In this document: in pieces, positions 25,964 through 34,341 of the stretch
How positions within the stretch are numbered: position 1 is the first letter of the stretch
Layout of the letters: each line of letters begins with the position of its first letter
Assembly (NCBI GenBank): GCA_963776565.1
Contig: CAVZNF010000006.1
Location: 1 to 64,000, forward strand
DNA length: 64,000 nt
Origin: GMQP-bins7 sp963776565
GTDB lineage: Bacteria; Actinomycetota; Thermoleophilia; Gaiellales; Gaiellaceae
Reading direction: 5' to 3'
Notes under the pieces: model-generated
Database searches by the model: none
Told to the model about the DNA's origin: nothing
What the model saw: only the letters and a program-made list of their open reading frames with translations
Made by a program: the position numbers and the translations under genes

Positions 25964-26644
25964 TCAAGACGCTGTCGGGAGACCAGCGCGCTCGGCGTCT
26001 CCTGCTTCCGGAAAGCCGACGAACCGCCGGAGCTCCTCCTCGACCAGCTCTCCCCAGCGGTCGGCTTTCGGCAGCGCCAGGAGCTTTCCCCACGGCCGCA
26101 ATGCGACACCGTGGAGCGCGCCGGGAATGAGGACGTAGCGGCCTTCCACGCCGCGCTCCCGCGCTCGATCGAAGCCCTTTCGCGAGTGTGACGCGGAGAC
26201 GCCGGGGACTCCGGGGAACCAACGGTCGAGCGCGCCGTGGATGACGGTGAACCGCTTGCCCCGAAGGGTCGTCACGTCGAGCTGATCCGGGATCCACGGT
26301 GCGAGACCGATGACCTCCGTGACCGCCGGCTCGTCGGCGATCGCGATGGAGACTGCTCCGCCCATCGAGAAGCCGAGGAGGACGACCTGCGGTGCGCCCA
26401 CCTCCTGTACGGCCGCGCGTGCGTCTTCGACGCACGACTCGAGGCGACGCCACGACTTCACGCGATAGCGCACCTCCGCGAAGCCGAGCTCGGGCAGACG
26501 TGGGGCGAGCTTCTGCACGAGCCACTCGCTGGTCGCGCTCCAGGTTCCTTCCACCTCCCGCGCCTGACCGCCGTTCACGCAAACGACCGCGCAATCCGTC
26601 GTCGGGCCGGTGACGCGCATCTCGGCTCCCGTGGAGAGCTTCAT
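25964..26644 (-). CDS. Alpha/beta hydrolase (dienelactone-hydrolase-like)
   Basis: 226 residues. The nucleophile elbow is LLGFSMGGAVSIAIA (Ser in GFSMG, about residue 95). Asp may be in HGALDRWFPG and the His in PGALHGVALRPWG. The oxyanion region is VVCVNGGQAREVEG. Shorter than lipases and without a lid, it fits small esterase or dienelactone-hydrolase types. It overlaps the next esterase by the shared ATGA at 26641-26644, so the two form an operon. Confidence 0.75.
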   Translation of the reverse strand: MKLSTGAEMRVTGPTTDCAVVCVNGGQAREVEGTWSATSEWLVQKLAPRLPELGFAEVRYRVKSWRRLESCVEDARAAVQEVGAPQVVLLGFSMGGAVSIAIADEPAVTEVIGLAPWIPDQLDVTTLRGKRFTVIHGALDRWFPGVPGVSASHSRKGFDRARERGVEGRYVLIPGALHGVALRPWGKLLALPKADRWGELVEEELRRFVGFPEAGDAERAGLPTAS

Positions 26645-27297
26645 GCCGTACTCCCGAGCGTTTCGTCGAGCCAGGCGGGCAGCTCGCGGAAGAACGCAGG
26701 GTCGATCGCGTGCGCCATGTTCGGCGACTCGCGGTAGGTGACGTCAGCGCCGGCCTCGATGAGGAGGTCGCGCGCTTGGCGGCTCCACTCGACCGAGATG
26801 ACCGGATCGAGCGCGCCGTGCCCGATCGCGACGCGCGGGAGTGGTTTCGCGAGGTCGAGCGAGTAGCCCGGAACCGTGGGCATGAATCCGCTCAGCGCGA
26901 TCAGCCCGGCGGGGCGCGGCCGTCCTGTCCCGAGGCCGAGCGCGAACGTCATCACCGCGCCCTGCGAGAAGCCGCCGACGACGATGTTCTCCGGGGCGAT
27001 GCCCGCATCGGCGGCGACGCCGTCGAGCCACGCCGCCGCGCGACTGAACGTGGCCGAGAACGTCGGAGGATCCGGGTAGCCGATCTCGTGCACGGCGTAC
27101 CAGTGAGCACCTCCGGGAGGGAGCTGGAGGGGACCGCGCGGAGTCACGCCGAGCATTCGTCGCTCGGGGTCGAGCAGATCGAGCAGCGGGAAGAGATCGC
27201 GCTCGTCAGCGCCGCGTCCATGGAAGAGGACGAGAAGACCGGTCGGCTCGCCGACGGGTGGGCGAACCAGATGCGTGAGTGGCTCCGGCGGCGGCAT
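26641..27297 (-). CDS. Phospholipase/carboxylesterase family protein
   Basis: 218 residues of alpha/beta hydrolase_2 type: LLVLFHGRGADERDLFPLLD (oxyanion loop), VVGGFSQGAVMTFALGLGTG (nucleophile Ser in GFSQG), VAIGHGALDPVISVEWSRQA (Asp) and ESPNMAHAIDPAFFRE (His). Such enzymes cleave acyl esters or act as acyl-protein thioesterase-like proteins. ATG 27297 (MPPPEPLTH). First gene of a two-esterase operon. Confidence 0.82.
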   Translation of the reverse strand: MPPPEPLTHLVRPPVGEPTGLLVLFHGRGADERDLFPLLDLLDPERRMLGVTPRGPLQLPPGGAHWYAVHEIGYPDPPTFSATFSRAAAWLDGVAADAGIAPENIVVGGFSQGAVMTFALGLGTGRPRPAGLIALSGFMPTVPGYSLDLAKPLPRVAIGHGALDPVISVEWSRQARDLLIEAGADVTYRESPNMAHAIDPAFFRELPAWLDETLGSTA

Positions 27298-27397
27298 GGG
27301 GCGCGACTGACGTTACGCGAGCCGACCGAGAGCAGCGCCGACCGTCCACCGTTGGAAACTGTCGCTGCTTCGACACGCCCGGTTAGCATCGGTCTCG

Positions 27398-28579
27398 ATG
27401 AGCAGAAACGTCGAGGCCTTCGATGCCTGGATCCGCTCCACGTTCGTCGAGCTGAACACCGCGCTCGAGGAGCAGTACTTCGCGCAAGAGGATCGCGCCA
27501 ACGTCGAGAGCGTTGGAGACGATCTGAAGCAGCAGATCCTCGACGAGGGACGCGTCTTCGTCCGCGCGCTCGCGAACGAGGGAAATACCGACGAGGGCTT
27601 CGACCAGGCCTTCGACGTGCTCGGCGATCTCGGCCTGTACATGGCCTCGCTCCGACGTCACGAGCTGACGAACCCGGCTCGGGAGGAGCGCTCTCCGCAC
27701 GAGGAAGCGACCGCGCTCGGCCTGCACATCGGAGCGTCCGTCGGTGTCGTCCCGCGGTTCGCGACGAGTCACCTCGCGATGCACAACCTCGCACGCGACG
27801 GACGCCAGAAGAGCTTCACCTCGCTGCCGGACGAGTACCTCTTCCTCGACTACAACACGCGCGGGATCTTCGCCTACATGCGAGCGGCGGATTCCCTGAT
27901 GCGCATTCCGCCGATCGGGATCTCACACGCCGTCGCCGAGACGCTCTTCGACGACGCCCGCAAGGCGCTGGAGGACGTCGGGAAGTTCAACGACGTCCTC
28001 TTCGCCGAGCTCGACGTCGACCGCTTCTTCTACAGCGTTCGGCCCTACTACAAGCCGTATCGCGTGGGTCGTCAGGAGTACCGGGGTGCGAACGCCGGCG
28101 ATTTCTCCGGGATCAACGAGATCGACTTGCTGCTCGGTCTCTGTCGCGGGAACGACCCGTACTACTCGCAGCTCCTCGTCGAGAAGATGCTCTTCATGCA
28201 TCCGGCTGACCAGGAGAGCCTGCGCGACTGCCTGCGGCGACGGAGCTTCCTCGACCAGTTCCTCGACGCGCTCGACGAGAGCGCCGGCACGGAGTGGTTC
28301 CGCCGCAACGCCGCGGCATTCCTTCGCGTCTGCGCGGAGCACGGGAGGGTCGCCGCACAGCACCACGACCAGCTCGTCGCGCGGTTCATCGAGGCGCCGT
28401 CGCAGGGGCTCGACGAGAGCCGCCTCGAGCAGGTGACGGCGAGCGGCCCGCCGCTCCCTGTCCTTCTCGCCGCTCTCGAAGTGCTGCGCGATCTCCGTCT
28501 GGCCGCACGTCGCGACGACATCGCGTCTCGCCACGCCGACGTCGCGCGCCTCGAGGCGGCCGTCGCCACACCGGCGTAG
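27398..28579 (+). CDS. PrnB/DUF1864-like protein (tentative haem dioxygenase fold)
   Basis: 393 residues, no membrane segment. The central part reads DVDRFFYSVRPYYKPYRVGR, QEYRGANAGDFSGINEIDLL and LGLCRGNDPYYSQLLVEKML. This pattern recalls the PrnB group (monodechloroaminopyrrolnitrin synthase, an all-helical relative of tryptophan and indoleamine dioxygenases). In that fold a His binds haem; candidates here are GLHIGASVGV and MHPADQESL. The C-terminal 100 residues are Arg/Leu-rich helices. I am unsure of the family and draw no pathway. It lies divergent from the esterase pair and convergent with the GH16 gene. Confidence 0.5.
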   Translation: MSRNVEAFDAWIRSTFVELNTALEEQYFAQEDRANVESVGDDLKQQILDEGRVFVRALANEGNTDEGFDQAFDVLGDLGLYMASLRRHELTNPAREERSPHEEATALGLHIGASVGVVPRFATSHLAMHNLARDGRQKSFTSLPDEYLFLDYNTRGIFAYMRAADSLMRIPPIGISHAVAETLFDDARKALEDVGKFNDVLFAELDVDRFFYSVRPYYKPYRVGRQEYRGANAGDFSGINEIDLLLGLCRGNDPYYSQLLVEKMLFMHPADQESLRDCLRRRSFLDQFLDALDESAGTEWFRRNAAAFLRVCAEHGRVAAQHHDQLVARFIEAPSQGLDESRLEQVTASGPPLPVLLAALEVLRDLRLAARRDDIASRHADVARLEAAVATPA

Positions 28580-28582
28580 CTC

Positions 28583-29251
28583 CTACCGCGCGGAGTACGT
28601 GATCCAGTCGACGAGCGTGGATCGGTCCGAAGCGGGACTCTCGCCGGCGAGCCACGACGGGAACCACGCGTTGACGTAGAGGTACATCGACGAGCGCGTG
28701 ACGCCGCTCGTCCAGCTCTGCATCTGCACTCCGTCGACCAGGAACCGAACCGAGTTGCGGTCGCGCTCGATCGTGTACTCGTGGAAATCGGCGGTCGCGT
28801 CGAACGGCAGCAGCATCTCGACGGTGTGCGTTTGCGTTCCGCCCGAGTACGTCGAGAACCACACGCGACGGCTCGAGTCGTTGAAGATCTCGATATCGAT
28901 CTCCTGCGCGTAGTCGGGCTGCTTGTAGAGGAAGAACGCTGTGAGGGAGGACGGTGCGTTGGCGATCTTCATCCGTGCCCGGAACGTCCCGTACGTGTAG
29001 ACGCTCGTCGAGCGGATCTCGCCGCCGTCGAGCTTCCCGCCTGGAAGCTTCACGCCGAGAAAGCCGTTCGCGACCGAGATATTGGCCGGGTCGATAGCCC
29101 CGTGGCCGAATGGGCGGCTGCTCTTCGTCCACTGCCGCGTGTCGAACGAGGTGAAGTCGTCGCGGAAGTTCGTCGAGTGCGCCGCCGCGGCGATCGATGC
29201 GCCGGACGCGGCGAGCACGAGCGCAAGCACCATGACCGTACGGCGGGGCAC
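28583..29251 (-). CDS. Secreted glycoside hydrolase family 16 protein
   Basis: 222 residues. The GTG at 29251 gives VPRRTVMVLALVLAASGASI, a signal peptide. The jelly-roll follows: DDFTSFDTRQWTKSSRPF, GGEIRSTSVYTYGTFRARMK, and the GH16 catalytic motif QEIDIEIFND (Glu nucleophile, Asp, Glu acid/base as ExDxE), then YTIERDRNSVRFLVDGVQMQ. The substrate is unknown; GH16 enzymes cut beta-1,3/1,4-glucans, galactans and related polymers outside the cell. Only a compact catalytic domain is present. An open frame extends upstream to 29917 but has no export signal and opposes the HD-GYP gene, so I reject that start. Confidence 0.83.
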   Translation of the reverse strand: MPRRTVMVLALVLAASGASIAAAAHSTNFRDDFTSFDTRQWTKSSRPFGHGAIDPANISVANGFLGVKLPGGKLDGGEIRSTSVYTYGTFRARMKIANAPSSLTAFFLYKQPDYAQEIDIEIFNDSSRRVWFSTYSGGTQTHTVEMLLPFDATADFHEYTIERDRNSVRFLVDGVQMQSWTSGVTRSSMYLYVNAWFPSWLAGESPASDRSTLVDWITYSAR

Positions 29252-29317
29252 ATCGTGGAGTCTGTCACCTCGAGTGCTCGATTTCCAGGGCTTTCTCGGA
29301 CCGAATAGGATCGGAAG

Positions 29318-30928
29318 GTGGCGGTAGGCGAGTCCGAGGCAGAAGGCGCGCGGCCGCTCTCTGTCGAGGAGCCGATCCGCGCCGCCGAGGTAGTCGGCGT
29401 CCTGTCGCTCGCGACCGACCTCGGCACCGGGCAGCCGCTCGAGCACGCGCTGCGTTCTGCTGTGCTCGCGGTGCGGCTCGGCGAGCTGGCCGGAGCGTCG
29501 ACGCAGGAGCTCGCGGATACGTATTACGTCGCGCTCCTGCATGCCTCCGGGTGTACCTCGAACGGTCACGAGGCGACGCAGCTGTTCGGCGAGGACATCG
29601 AGCACAGAGCCGCGTTCTTCCTCATTGACACGACGAACCCGGCGGAGGTGCTGGCGTTCTACCAGGCCCACGTCGGTGCCGGCCGCGCGCCCGAGGTTCG
29701 CGCCGCGATGATCGAGAACACCATCGCGAACGCCGGCGGCCCGCGCTCGCGCGAATCGTTCGCGACGATGTGCGAGGTCGCGCAGCGTTTCGCCGGATGG
29801 CTCGATCTCGGCTCGGGCATCCAGGAAGCGCTCGAGTACGTCTTTGCGCGCTGGGACGGGCGCGGTTTCCCCGATGCCCGCGGCGACGAGATCCCGTTTC
29901 CCATGCGGCTTCTGCACGTGGGGAGGGACATCTCCCTGTTCCTCAGCGCCGGAGGCGCCGACGAGGCGCGGAGCGTCGTCGAGCGTCGAACGGGCGCCGC
30001 GTACGAGCCTCGGCTCGCCGAGCTCGCTCTTGCGAACTTCGACGACCTCGTCGCCCAGCTGGACGAGGCGCGGATGTGGGAGCAGGCGCTCGAGATCGAG
30101 CCGTTTCCGAAGGTCTGGATCGCGGGCGAGCGGGTGGACGCAGCCTTCATGGCCATCGCCGCCCTCACGGGTCTCAAGTCACCGTGGCTGCGCGAGCACT
30201 CGACGGGTGTCGCGGAGCTCGCCGAGGCCGCCGCCTGGCGCATGGGTCTCTCCGACGCCTCCGTCACGCTCGTTCGGCGCGCCGCGCTCGCACACGACCT
30301 CGGCCGCATCGGCGTGTCGAACGCGATCTGGGAGAAGCCCGGGCCGCTCGGATTCGGCGAGTGGGAGCGCGTGCGTCTCCATCCTCACTTCACGGAGCGC
30401 GCGTTCGCGCAGTCTCCCGCGCTCGCGCCGATCGGGCTTCTGGCCGGATCGCACCACGAGCGCCTCGACGGCTCTGGCTACCACCGCGGCACGCGCGGGC
30501 CTGCGCTCGACCAGCCGGCCCGGATCCTCGCTGCCGCCGACTGCTACGGGGCGATGTGCGAGGCGCGCCCGCACAGACCCGCGCTCGAGGCGTCGACAGC
30601 GCAAGCAGAGCTGCTGAAGGAGGTCGAAGCGGGTCGGCTCGACGCCGACGCGGTGGACGCGGTGCTCGCCTCTGCGGGCCATCGCGTGCGGCAGCGCCCT
30701 CGCGAGCTCCCCGCCGGGCTGACTCAGCGAGAGCTCGAGGTCCTGCTCGTGCTGGTGCGGGGCGAGTCCAATCAGCGGATCGCCGACGATCTCGGGATCT
30801 CGGCCAAGACGGTCGGGCACCATGTCCAGCACGTCTACGAGAAGGCGGGCGTCCGCAGCCGGGCAGCGGCGACTCTCTGGGCCTTCGAGAACGATCTTGT
30901 TCGTCCCGAGCTCGTTCACAACGCATAG
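29318..30928 (+). CDS. Tandem HD-GYP-type phosphohydrolase with LuxR HTH
   Basis: 536 residues, GTG 29318. The second half has an HD-GYP-like domain: RRAALAHDLGRIGVSNAIWE (HD pair, about 326-327), VRLHPHFTERAF and AGSHHERLDGSGYHRG (the GYP-like loop). The first half repeats this in degenerate form (FARWDGRGFPDARGDEIPFP, VGRDISLF) without an HD pair. The C-terminus is a LuxR/GerE helix-turn-helix: LTQRELEVLLVLVRGESNQR, IADDLGISAKTVGHHVQHVY. The likely role is a transcription regulator whose output depends on cyclic-di-GMP or another phosphodiester. No receiver or membrane part is seen. Confidence 0.8.
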   Translation: MAVGESEAEGARPLSVEEPIRAAEVVGVLSLATDLGTGQPLEHALRSAVLAVRLGELAGASTQELADTYYVALLHASGCTSNGHEATQLFGEDIEHRAAFFLIDTTNPAEVLAFYQAHVGAGRAPEVRAAMIENTIANAGGPRSRESFATMCEVAQRFAGWLDLGSGIQEALEYVFARWDGRGFPDARGDEIPFPMRLLHVGRDISLFLSAGGADEARSVVERRTGAAYEPRLAELALANFDDLVAQLDEARMWEQALEIEPFPKVWIAGERVDAAFMAIAALTGLKSPWLREHSTGVAELAEAAAWRMGLSDASVTLVRRAALAHDLGRIGVSNAIWEKPGPLGFGEWERVRLHPHFTERAFAQSPALAPIGLLAGSHHERLDGSGYHRGTRGPALDQPARILAAADCYGAMCEARPHRPALEASTAQAELLKEVEAGRLDADAVDAVLASAGHRVRQRPRELPAGLTQRELEVLLVLVRGESNQRIADDLGISAKTVGHHVQHVYEKAGVRSRAAATLWAFENDLVRPELVHNA

Positions 30929-31020
30929 GGCGTTCGCCCGATGCCGCTTCGGGCGGCAGCGGCGCACACTCGTCTCACCATCGGCGTCGAATGGCGGCGC
31001 CGGAGACGAAGGAGGAGACA

Positions 31021-31293
31021 ATGCTCCTGGCAACGACAACGGTCGAGGACTACGACCGATTCGTGCAGATCTTCTCGACCAAGGGCGCCGAGAAGCGCGC
31101 CCTGCACGGTTCCAAGGGCTCGCGGGTCTACCGCGATCCCAACGAGGCAGACCGCGTCTGGGCGATCTTCGATTGGGACTCGGAGGGCTGGCAGAAGTTC
31201 GCGTCCGACCCGGACGTCCCGGGGATCATGCAGGAGGCTGGGCACAAGGGCAGGCCGCAAGTGCTGGAGCTCGGCGGCACGTACGACGCCTGA
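31021..31293 (+). CDS. Small dimeric alpha-beta barrel-like protein
   Basis: 90 residues from ATG 31021, ribosome site AAGGAGGAGACA. Reads TTVEDYDRFVQIFSTKGAEK, RALHGSKGSRVYRDPNEADR, VWAIFDWDSEGWQKFASDPD. This resembles small ABM/EthD-like ferredoxin-fold proteins found by the hundred in actinobacteria. No catalytic residues can be named. It is followed by a strong hairpin. Confidence 0.75.
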   Translation: MLLATTTVEDYDRFVQIFSTKGAEKRALHGSKGSRVYRDPNEADRVWAIFDWDSEGWQKFASDPDVPGIMQEAGHKGRPQVLELGGTYDA

Positions 31294-31328
31294 GCCCCCT
31301 GAGATGGCCGGTCTATAGACGGTCAGGG

Positions 31329-31369
31329 CGATGAACGAACCCCCGGCGCCGGCGGGGGTTCGTTCATCG
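31329..31369. terminator. Strong hairpin terminator
   Basis: A perfect 17-bp inverted repeat (31329-31345 with 31353-31369) around a 7-base loop, arms CGATGAACGAACCCCCG and its complement. It lies 36 bases past the stop of the small protein gene at 31293. No T-run follows, as is usual for high-GC actinobacterial terminators. It may end transcription in both directions. Confidence 0.8.
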
Positions 31370-31514
31370 GATGCATGGAGCTGAGCGGATTGCTTCAAAC
31401 TCCGGCTCCAGGCCTTCTCCCGGTATCTACTGGCCTGGCCACAGGGAAAAGGCGCGCGCCGCCGTCAGCGGTCCCGGACTTTTCAGCGCACGAACATCGG
31501 ATAGGGTCCTCGCG

Positions 31515-31890
31515 ATGTTCGGCTTCGCCGCACGTACGAAGGCCGTCACTCGGCGGTTCCAATCTCTCGCGCAGCTCAACATCGAGCTTGCGAAAGCCGA
31601 GGGAAAGCAGAAGGCGACGGCGCTCGGGATGGCAGGTGCACTTGGTGCGGTGGCCGCAGTCCTGGTCATCTACGGGATCGGGTTCGCCCTTGCGACGGCC
31701 GCAGCGGGGCTCAGCGAGGCCCTTCCGTCTGTGGCTGTCGCTCCTGATCGTCACCGTTGTCATCCTGGTGCTCGCCGCGGTCGCGGGACTCCTCGCCCGA
31801 CGATCAGCGCGCAAGGCGTCGCCACCGAAGCCGTCTCAGGCGATCGAGGAAGCACAGCAGACGGTCGAAGCACTGCGAAGCCATGTCTGA
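31515..31890 (+). CDS. Holin-superfamily III-like membrane protein (one frame break)
   Basis: ATG 31515: MFGFAARTKAVTRRFQSLAQ, LNIELAKAEGKQKATALGMA, first membrane segment GALGAVAAVLVIYGIGFALA. A one-base break near 31727 follows (an extra T in CTTCCGTCTGTGG). The second segment is LWLSLLIVTVVILVLAAVAG, then a basic end and QAIEEAQQTVEALRSHV. About 125 residues, matching actinobacterial phage-holin-family/DUF1469 proteins, which are not true lysis holins. Its stop overlaps the ATG of the next gene. Confidence 0.75.
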
Positions 31891-32083
31891 ACGGACGCCC
31901 GAAGCGATCCGTATGGAGATCGCGGCGGAGCGCCAGGCTCTCGACGAGGATCTGTCCAACTTGCAGTCCGAGATCCGCTCACTGGCTGTGTTCGTCGCGG
32001 CCGGCCTCGTCGTGGTTGGGCTTGTTTCCTGGCGCAGGGGCAGACGAAAGGGTGCCGAGACCGTCTGGAAGCTCGTGAAGTAG
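31883..32083 (+). CDS. DUF3618 family protein
   Basis: 66 residues, ATG 31883 overlapping the previous stop. It opens SERTPEAIRMEIAAERQALD, the DUF3618 hallmark (xRTPEEIRxEIExxRxxL), and ends in one membrane helix LAVFVAAGLVVVGLVSW with a basic tail. DUF3618 genes travel with holin-III genes in actinobacteria; the function is unknown, possibly envelope stress. Confidence 0.8.
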   Translation: MSERTPEAIRMEIAAERQALDEDLSNLQSEIRSLAVFVAAGLVVVGLVSWRRGRRKGAETVWKLVK

Positions 32084-32187
32084 TCAGCACCTGTGCCGAT
32101 GTTCAGGATGTGGTCTGACGCTTGACGGACAGGCTGCGAGATAATCGGCCCGCACAACAAGCTCATGTATCGACGAAGGAGGTGTGG

Positions 32188-32717
32188 ATGCCCATCACAG
32201 GGTCCGATCGGGAATTCGCCGTCGTCGGACGCGGAACGGTCTTCGACGGGATCGCGTACTGGGTGACGCTCGCCGGCGTCTACCTGATGGTCGGCGGGCT
32301 GATGTTCTACTCCGGCAAGGGGAAGCTCTTCGACAGCAACGGGAACGCTCCGCAAGGGATCAAGGATCAGTTCAAGGGCACGTTCCTCGACACGTTCCCT
32401 GGTGTCGATACCGCGTGGTTCATTCTCGGCGTCCTGAATTCGGCGTGTTCGTGCTCTTGCTCGCGAGCTTGATCCGCCTCGAGTTCTTACCTCACCGCGA
32501 CAAGTCGATCCTGCAGGTGGGGCTTGCACTGGCGCTGCTGACTTTCGCGTGTCTGGCGTTCGGTCAGACCGCGACGAACCAGTTCTCCGGGACAGCAGAG
32601 CTCTACACGTACTTCGGTTCGACAGCGGTCATCTTGATCCTGGTCAGCCTCATGCCTCCGAACCGTTCCGACAGGTGGCTCGGGGGTGCGGGCCGCGGGA
32701 GCAGCTCAGACGCATAG
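32188..32717 (+). CDS. Four-helix membrane protein (one frame break)
   Basis: ATG 32188 sits 9 bases behind a near-perfect ribosome site (AAGGAGGT). Segments: IAYWVTLAGVYLMVGGLMFY, a soluble loop KGKLFDSNGNAPQGIKDQFK, AWFILGVL, a one-base break near 32440, then FGVFVLLLASLIRLEFLP, LQVGLALALLTFACLAFGQ and YFGSTAVILILVSLMPP. About 176 residues. Hydrophobic loops without charged catalytic residues; the family is not recognised. An alternative upstream start (32122) adds 22 unlikely residues. Confidence 0.65.
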
Positions 32718-32795
32718 GGTCAGCCACCTTGGCCCCGGAGGGTGTGTCGGCAGGCCGAGCAGCGCCGAGGACGACCCACCGCAAGCGCGTGTGCT

Positions 32796-33218
32796 TCATC
32801 GCTCGACCCACGGGCCTACGCCACCGATGCGGTCGACCGTGATGTGCATGACGTTGCCCGGCGGAGGATTGTCCATCGGCGGGAACTTCACGTCGGGGCC
32901 GAGGTACACGTAGGCGAGCCGCTGCAATAGCTCAGCCGCGCCGCCCTCAACGAGCCGCGCGCGTCCGTGAACGACGAGGTACTCCTTCAGCCCGGGAGGG
33001 TGGATCTCCGTGCCCTCGATCGAGAGCGCGACCCGCGGATCACGCACGATGTTTTTCAGCTTGCGCTGGTCTGCCGACAAGTGACCGGAGACGATCTCGT
33101 CGTCGTCCAGCCCTACCCAGACGCACGACACCTGTGGTGAACCGTCGGAATTCAACGTGACGAGGTGCGCCAAAGATCCCAACTCGAACAGCCTCAGCGC
33201 GCTGTCCGGGAGCCTCAC
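32796..33218 (-). CDS. PPOX-class F420-dependent flavoprotein
   Basis: 140 residues, GTG 33218. The split-barrel fold shows ALRLFELGSLAHLVTLNSDG, SPQVSCVWVGLDDDEIVSGH, LSADQRKLKNIVRDPRVALS and YLVVHGRARLVEGGAAELLQ. This is the pyridoxamine-5'-phosphate-oxidase-like fold. In actinobacteria such proteins mostly bind F420 and reduce or sequester it. The substrate is unknown. Separated by 2 bases from the SDR gene on the same strand. Confidence 0.78.
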   Translation of the reverse strand: MRLPDSALRLFELGSLAHLVTLNSDGSPQVSCVWVGLDDDEIVSGHLSADQRKLKNIVRDPRVALSIEGTEIHPPGLKEYLVVHGRARLVEGGAAELLQRLAYVYLGPDVKFPPMDNPPPGNVMHITVDRIGGVGPWVER

Positions 33219-33220
33219 TG

Positions 33221-34045
33221 TCAGCCAGCGTCCGCGTAGCGATCCGGCAGCTCGACAACTCGGGTCATGCTCTGCAGCTCACCCTGGGCAGTCATGACCT
33301 CGCGGAGAGCCGACTCGTCGCTCGCACCGGGAATCGATACGACGACGCCTCGATCGAGGTCGTACAGGCTCGCGGTGACCACGTCTGCAGGCTCCATGCG
33401 CGGGACTGCGCTGAGATCGATTCCCTGGCGGGAGTGAAACTCCGTGCGAACGACTCCAGGACAGAGGACTTGAACCCGAACTCCGGTACCGCGAAGTTCG
33501 CTGGCCAGCACCTGCGTGAAGGTCAGGAGGAACGACTTGCTTGCTGCGTAGACCGCACGACGAGGAAGATGCGGGTTGTCCCAATCGCCGCTGAAGGCGA
33601 GCAATGAGGCAACGTTGACGATCGCACCCTCTCCTCGCTCGACCATCCCTGGTACGACCGATCGAGTCACGGAAACGGGGGCAAGGACGTTCAGCTGCAC
33701 GAGCGATTGCGCCGTTGCGAGCGGAAGGTCAGCGAGTGGCATGTAGTGAGATAGCGCCGCGTTGTTAACGAGGAGGCCAACCTCGATCTCTGCGATCTCG
33801 GCGATGAGCCTGTTGAGCTGAGCTTCGTCGGCGAGGTCGGCGGCGACCGCTCGTGCGTGAATGTCGTAGTCGTCAGCGAGCCTGCGAGCGAGCGCGTCAA
33901 GTCGGTCATACCGCCGCGCGACGACAACGAGGTCCCATCCGTCGCGCGCTAACCGTTCGGCATATGCCTCCCCAATCCCGGACGACGCACCGGTAACAAG
34001 TGCTAGCCGCGCCAAGGCTTCCTCAGCTGGTTCGCTGGGAGGCAC
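33221..34045 (-). CDS. Short-chain dehydrogenase/reductase
   Basis: 274 residues from GTG 34045. Rossmann motif LALVTGASSGIGEAYAERLA, NADP-type ARRYDRLDALARRLA, NNA (in VGLLVNNAALSHYMPL), catalytic Ser in AIVNVASLLAFSG and YxxxK in YAASKSFLLTFTQVLASELR. Classical SDR of the DltE/YdfG kind that reduces ketones or oxidises alcohols. The C-terminal part (VSIPGASDESALREVMTAQG) is typical. Upstream in-frame codons to 34153 are Arg-rich and not family-like. Confidence 0.85.
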   Translation of the reverse strand: MPPSEPAEEALARLALVTGASSGIGEAYAERLARDGWDLVVVARRYDRLDALARRLADDYDIHARAVAADLADEAQLNRLIAEIAEIEVGLLVNNAALSHYMPLADLPLATAQSLVQLNVLAPVSVTRSVVPGMVERGEGAIVNVASLLAFSGDWDNPHLPRRAVYAASKSFLLTFTQVLASELRGTGVRVQVLCPGVVRTEFHSRQGIDLSAVPRMEPADVVTASLYDLDRGVVVSIPGASDESALREVMTAQGELQSMTRVVELPDRYADAG

Positions 34046-34058
34046 GCGACGCGGCCGA

Positions 34059-34307
34059 TCATGCGACGCGCTCCTTGGTCGTCTCCCGACGGGTGCCCGG
34101 CAGCGGAACGATCTCGCCCGATCCCTTCGAGCGCTGCTTGACAGTGACCTCAACGCCAGCGGCCTTTGCCTCGCCGAGCATCTCCTCGGGCGTCTTCCGT
34201 AGGAGCGTGACCGTCGAGGGCGCGTCCGTGACGACGTTGATCCAGGCCGCCTTCGCGCGCCTCTCCCACGCGATGGCTTCCGCCTGGGTCAATCTCTCCT
34301 TCGCCAC
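34059..34307 (-). CDS. Small protein with basic C-terminus, unknown
   Basis: 82 residues, GTG 34307: VAKERLTQAEAIAWERRAKA, AWINVVTDAPSTVTLLRKTP, EEMLGEAKAAGVEVTVKQRS, then GTRRETTKERVA. Predicted helix-strand mix; charged, no membrane part. I do not recognise it. It ends 13 bases before the likely SDR start, so the two may share a transcript. Confidence 0.5.
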   Translation of the reverse strand: MAKERLTQAEAIAWERRAKAAWINVVTDAPSTVTLLRKTPEEMLGEAKAAGVEVTVKQRSKGSGEIVPLPGTRRETTKERVA

Positions 34308-34341
34308 AACGCCAGCGTAGCGCCCGCGGATCGGCGCGATC

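Noticed and set aside
29252..29917. Upstream extension of the GH16 gene
   Set aside because: It would bury the signal peptide and lies antisense to the HD-GYP gene.
31515..31890. True phage lysis holin or prophage remnant
   Set aside because: It sits with DUF3618 in the usual actinobacterial chromosomal pair; no phage structural or lysis genes are nearby.
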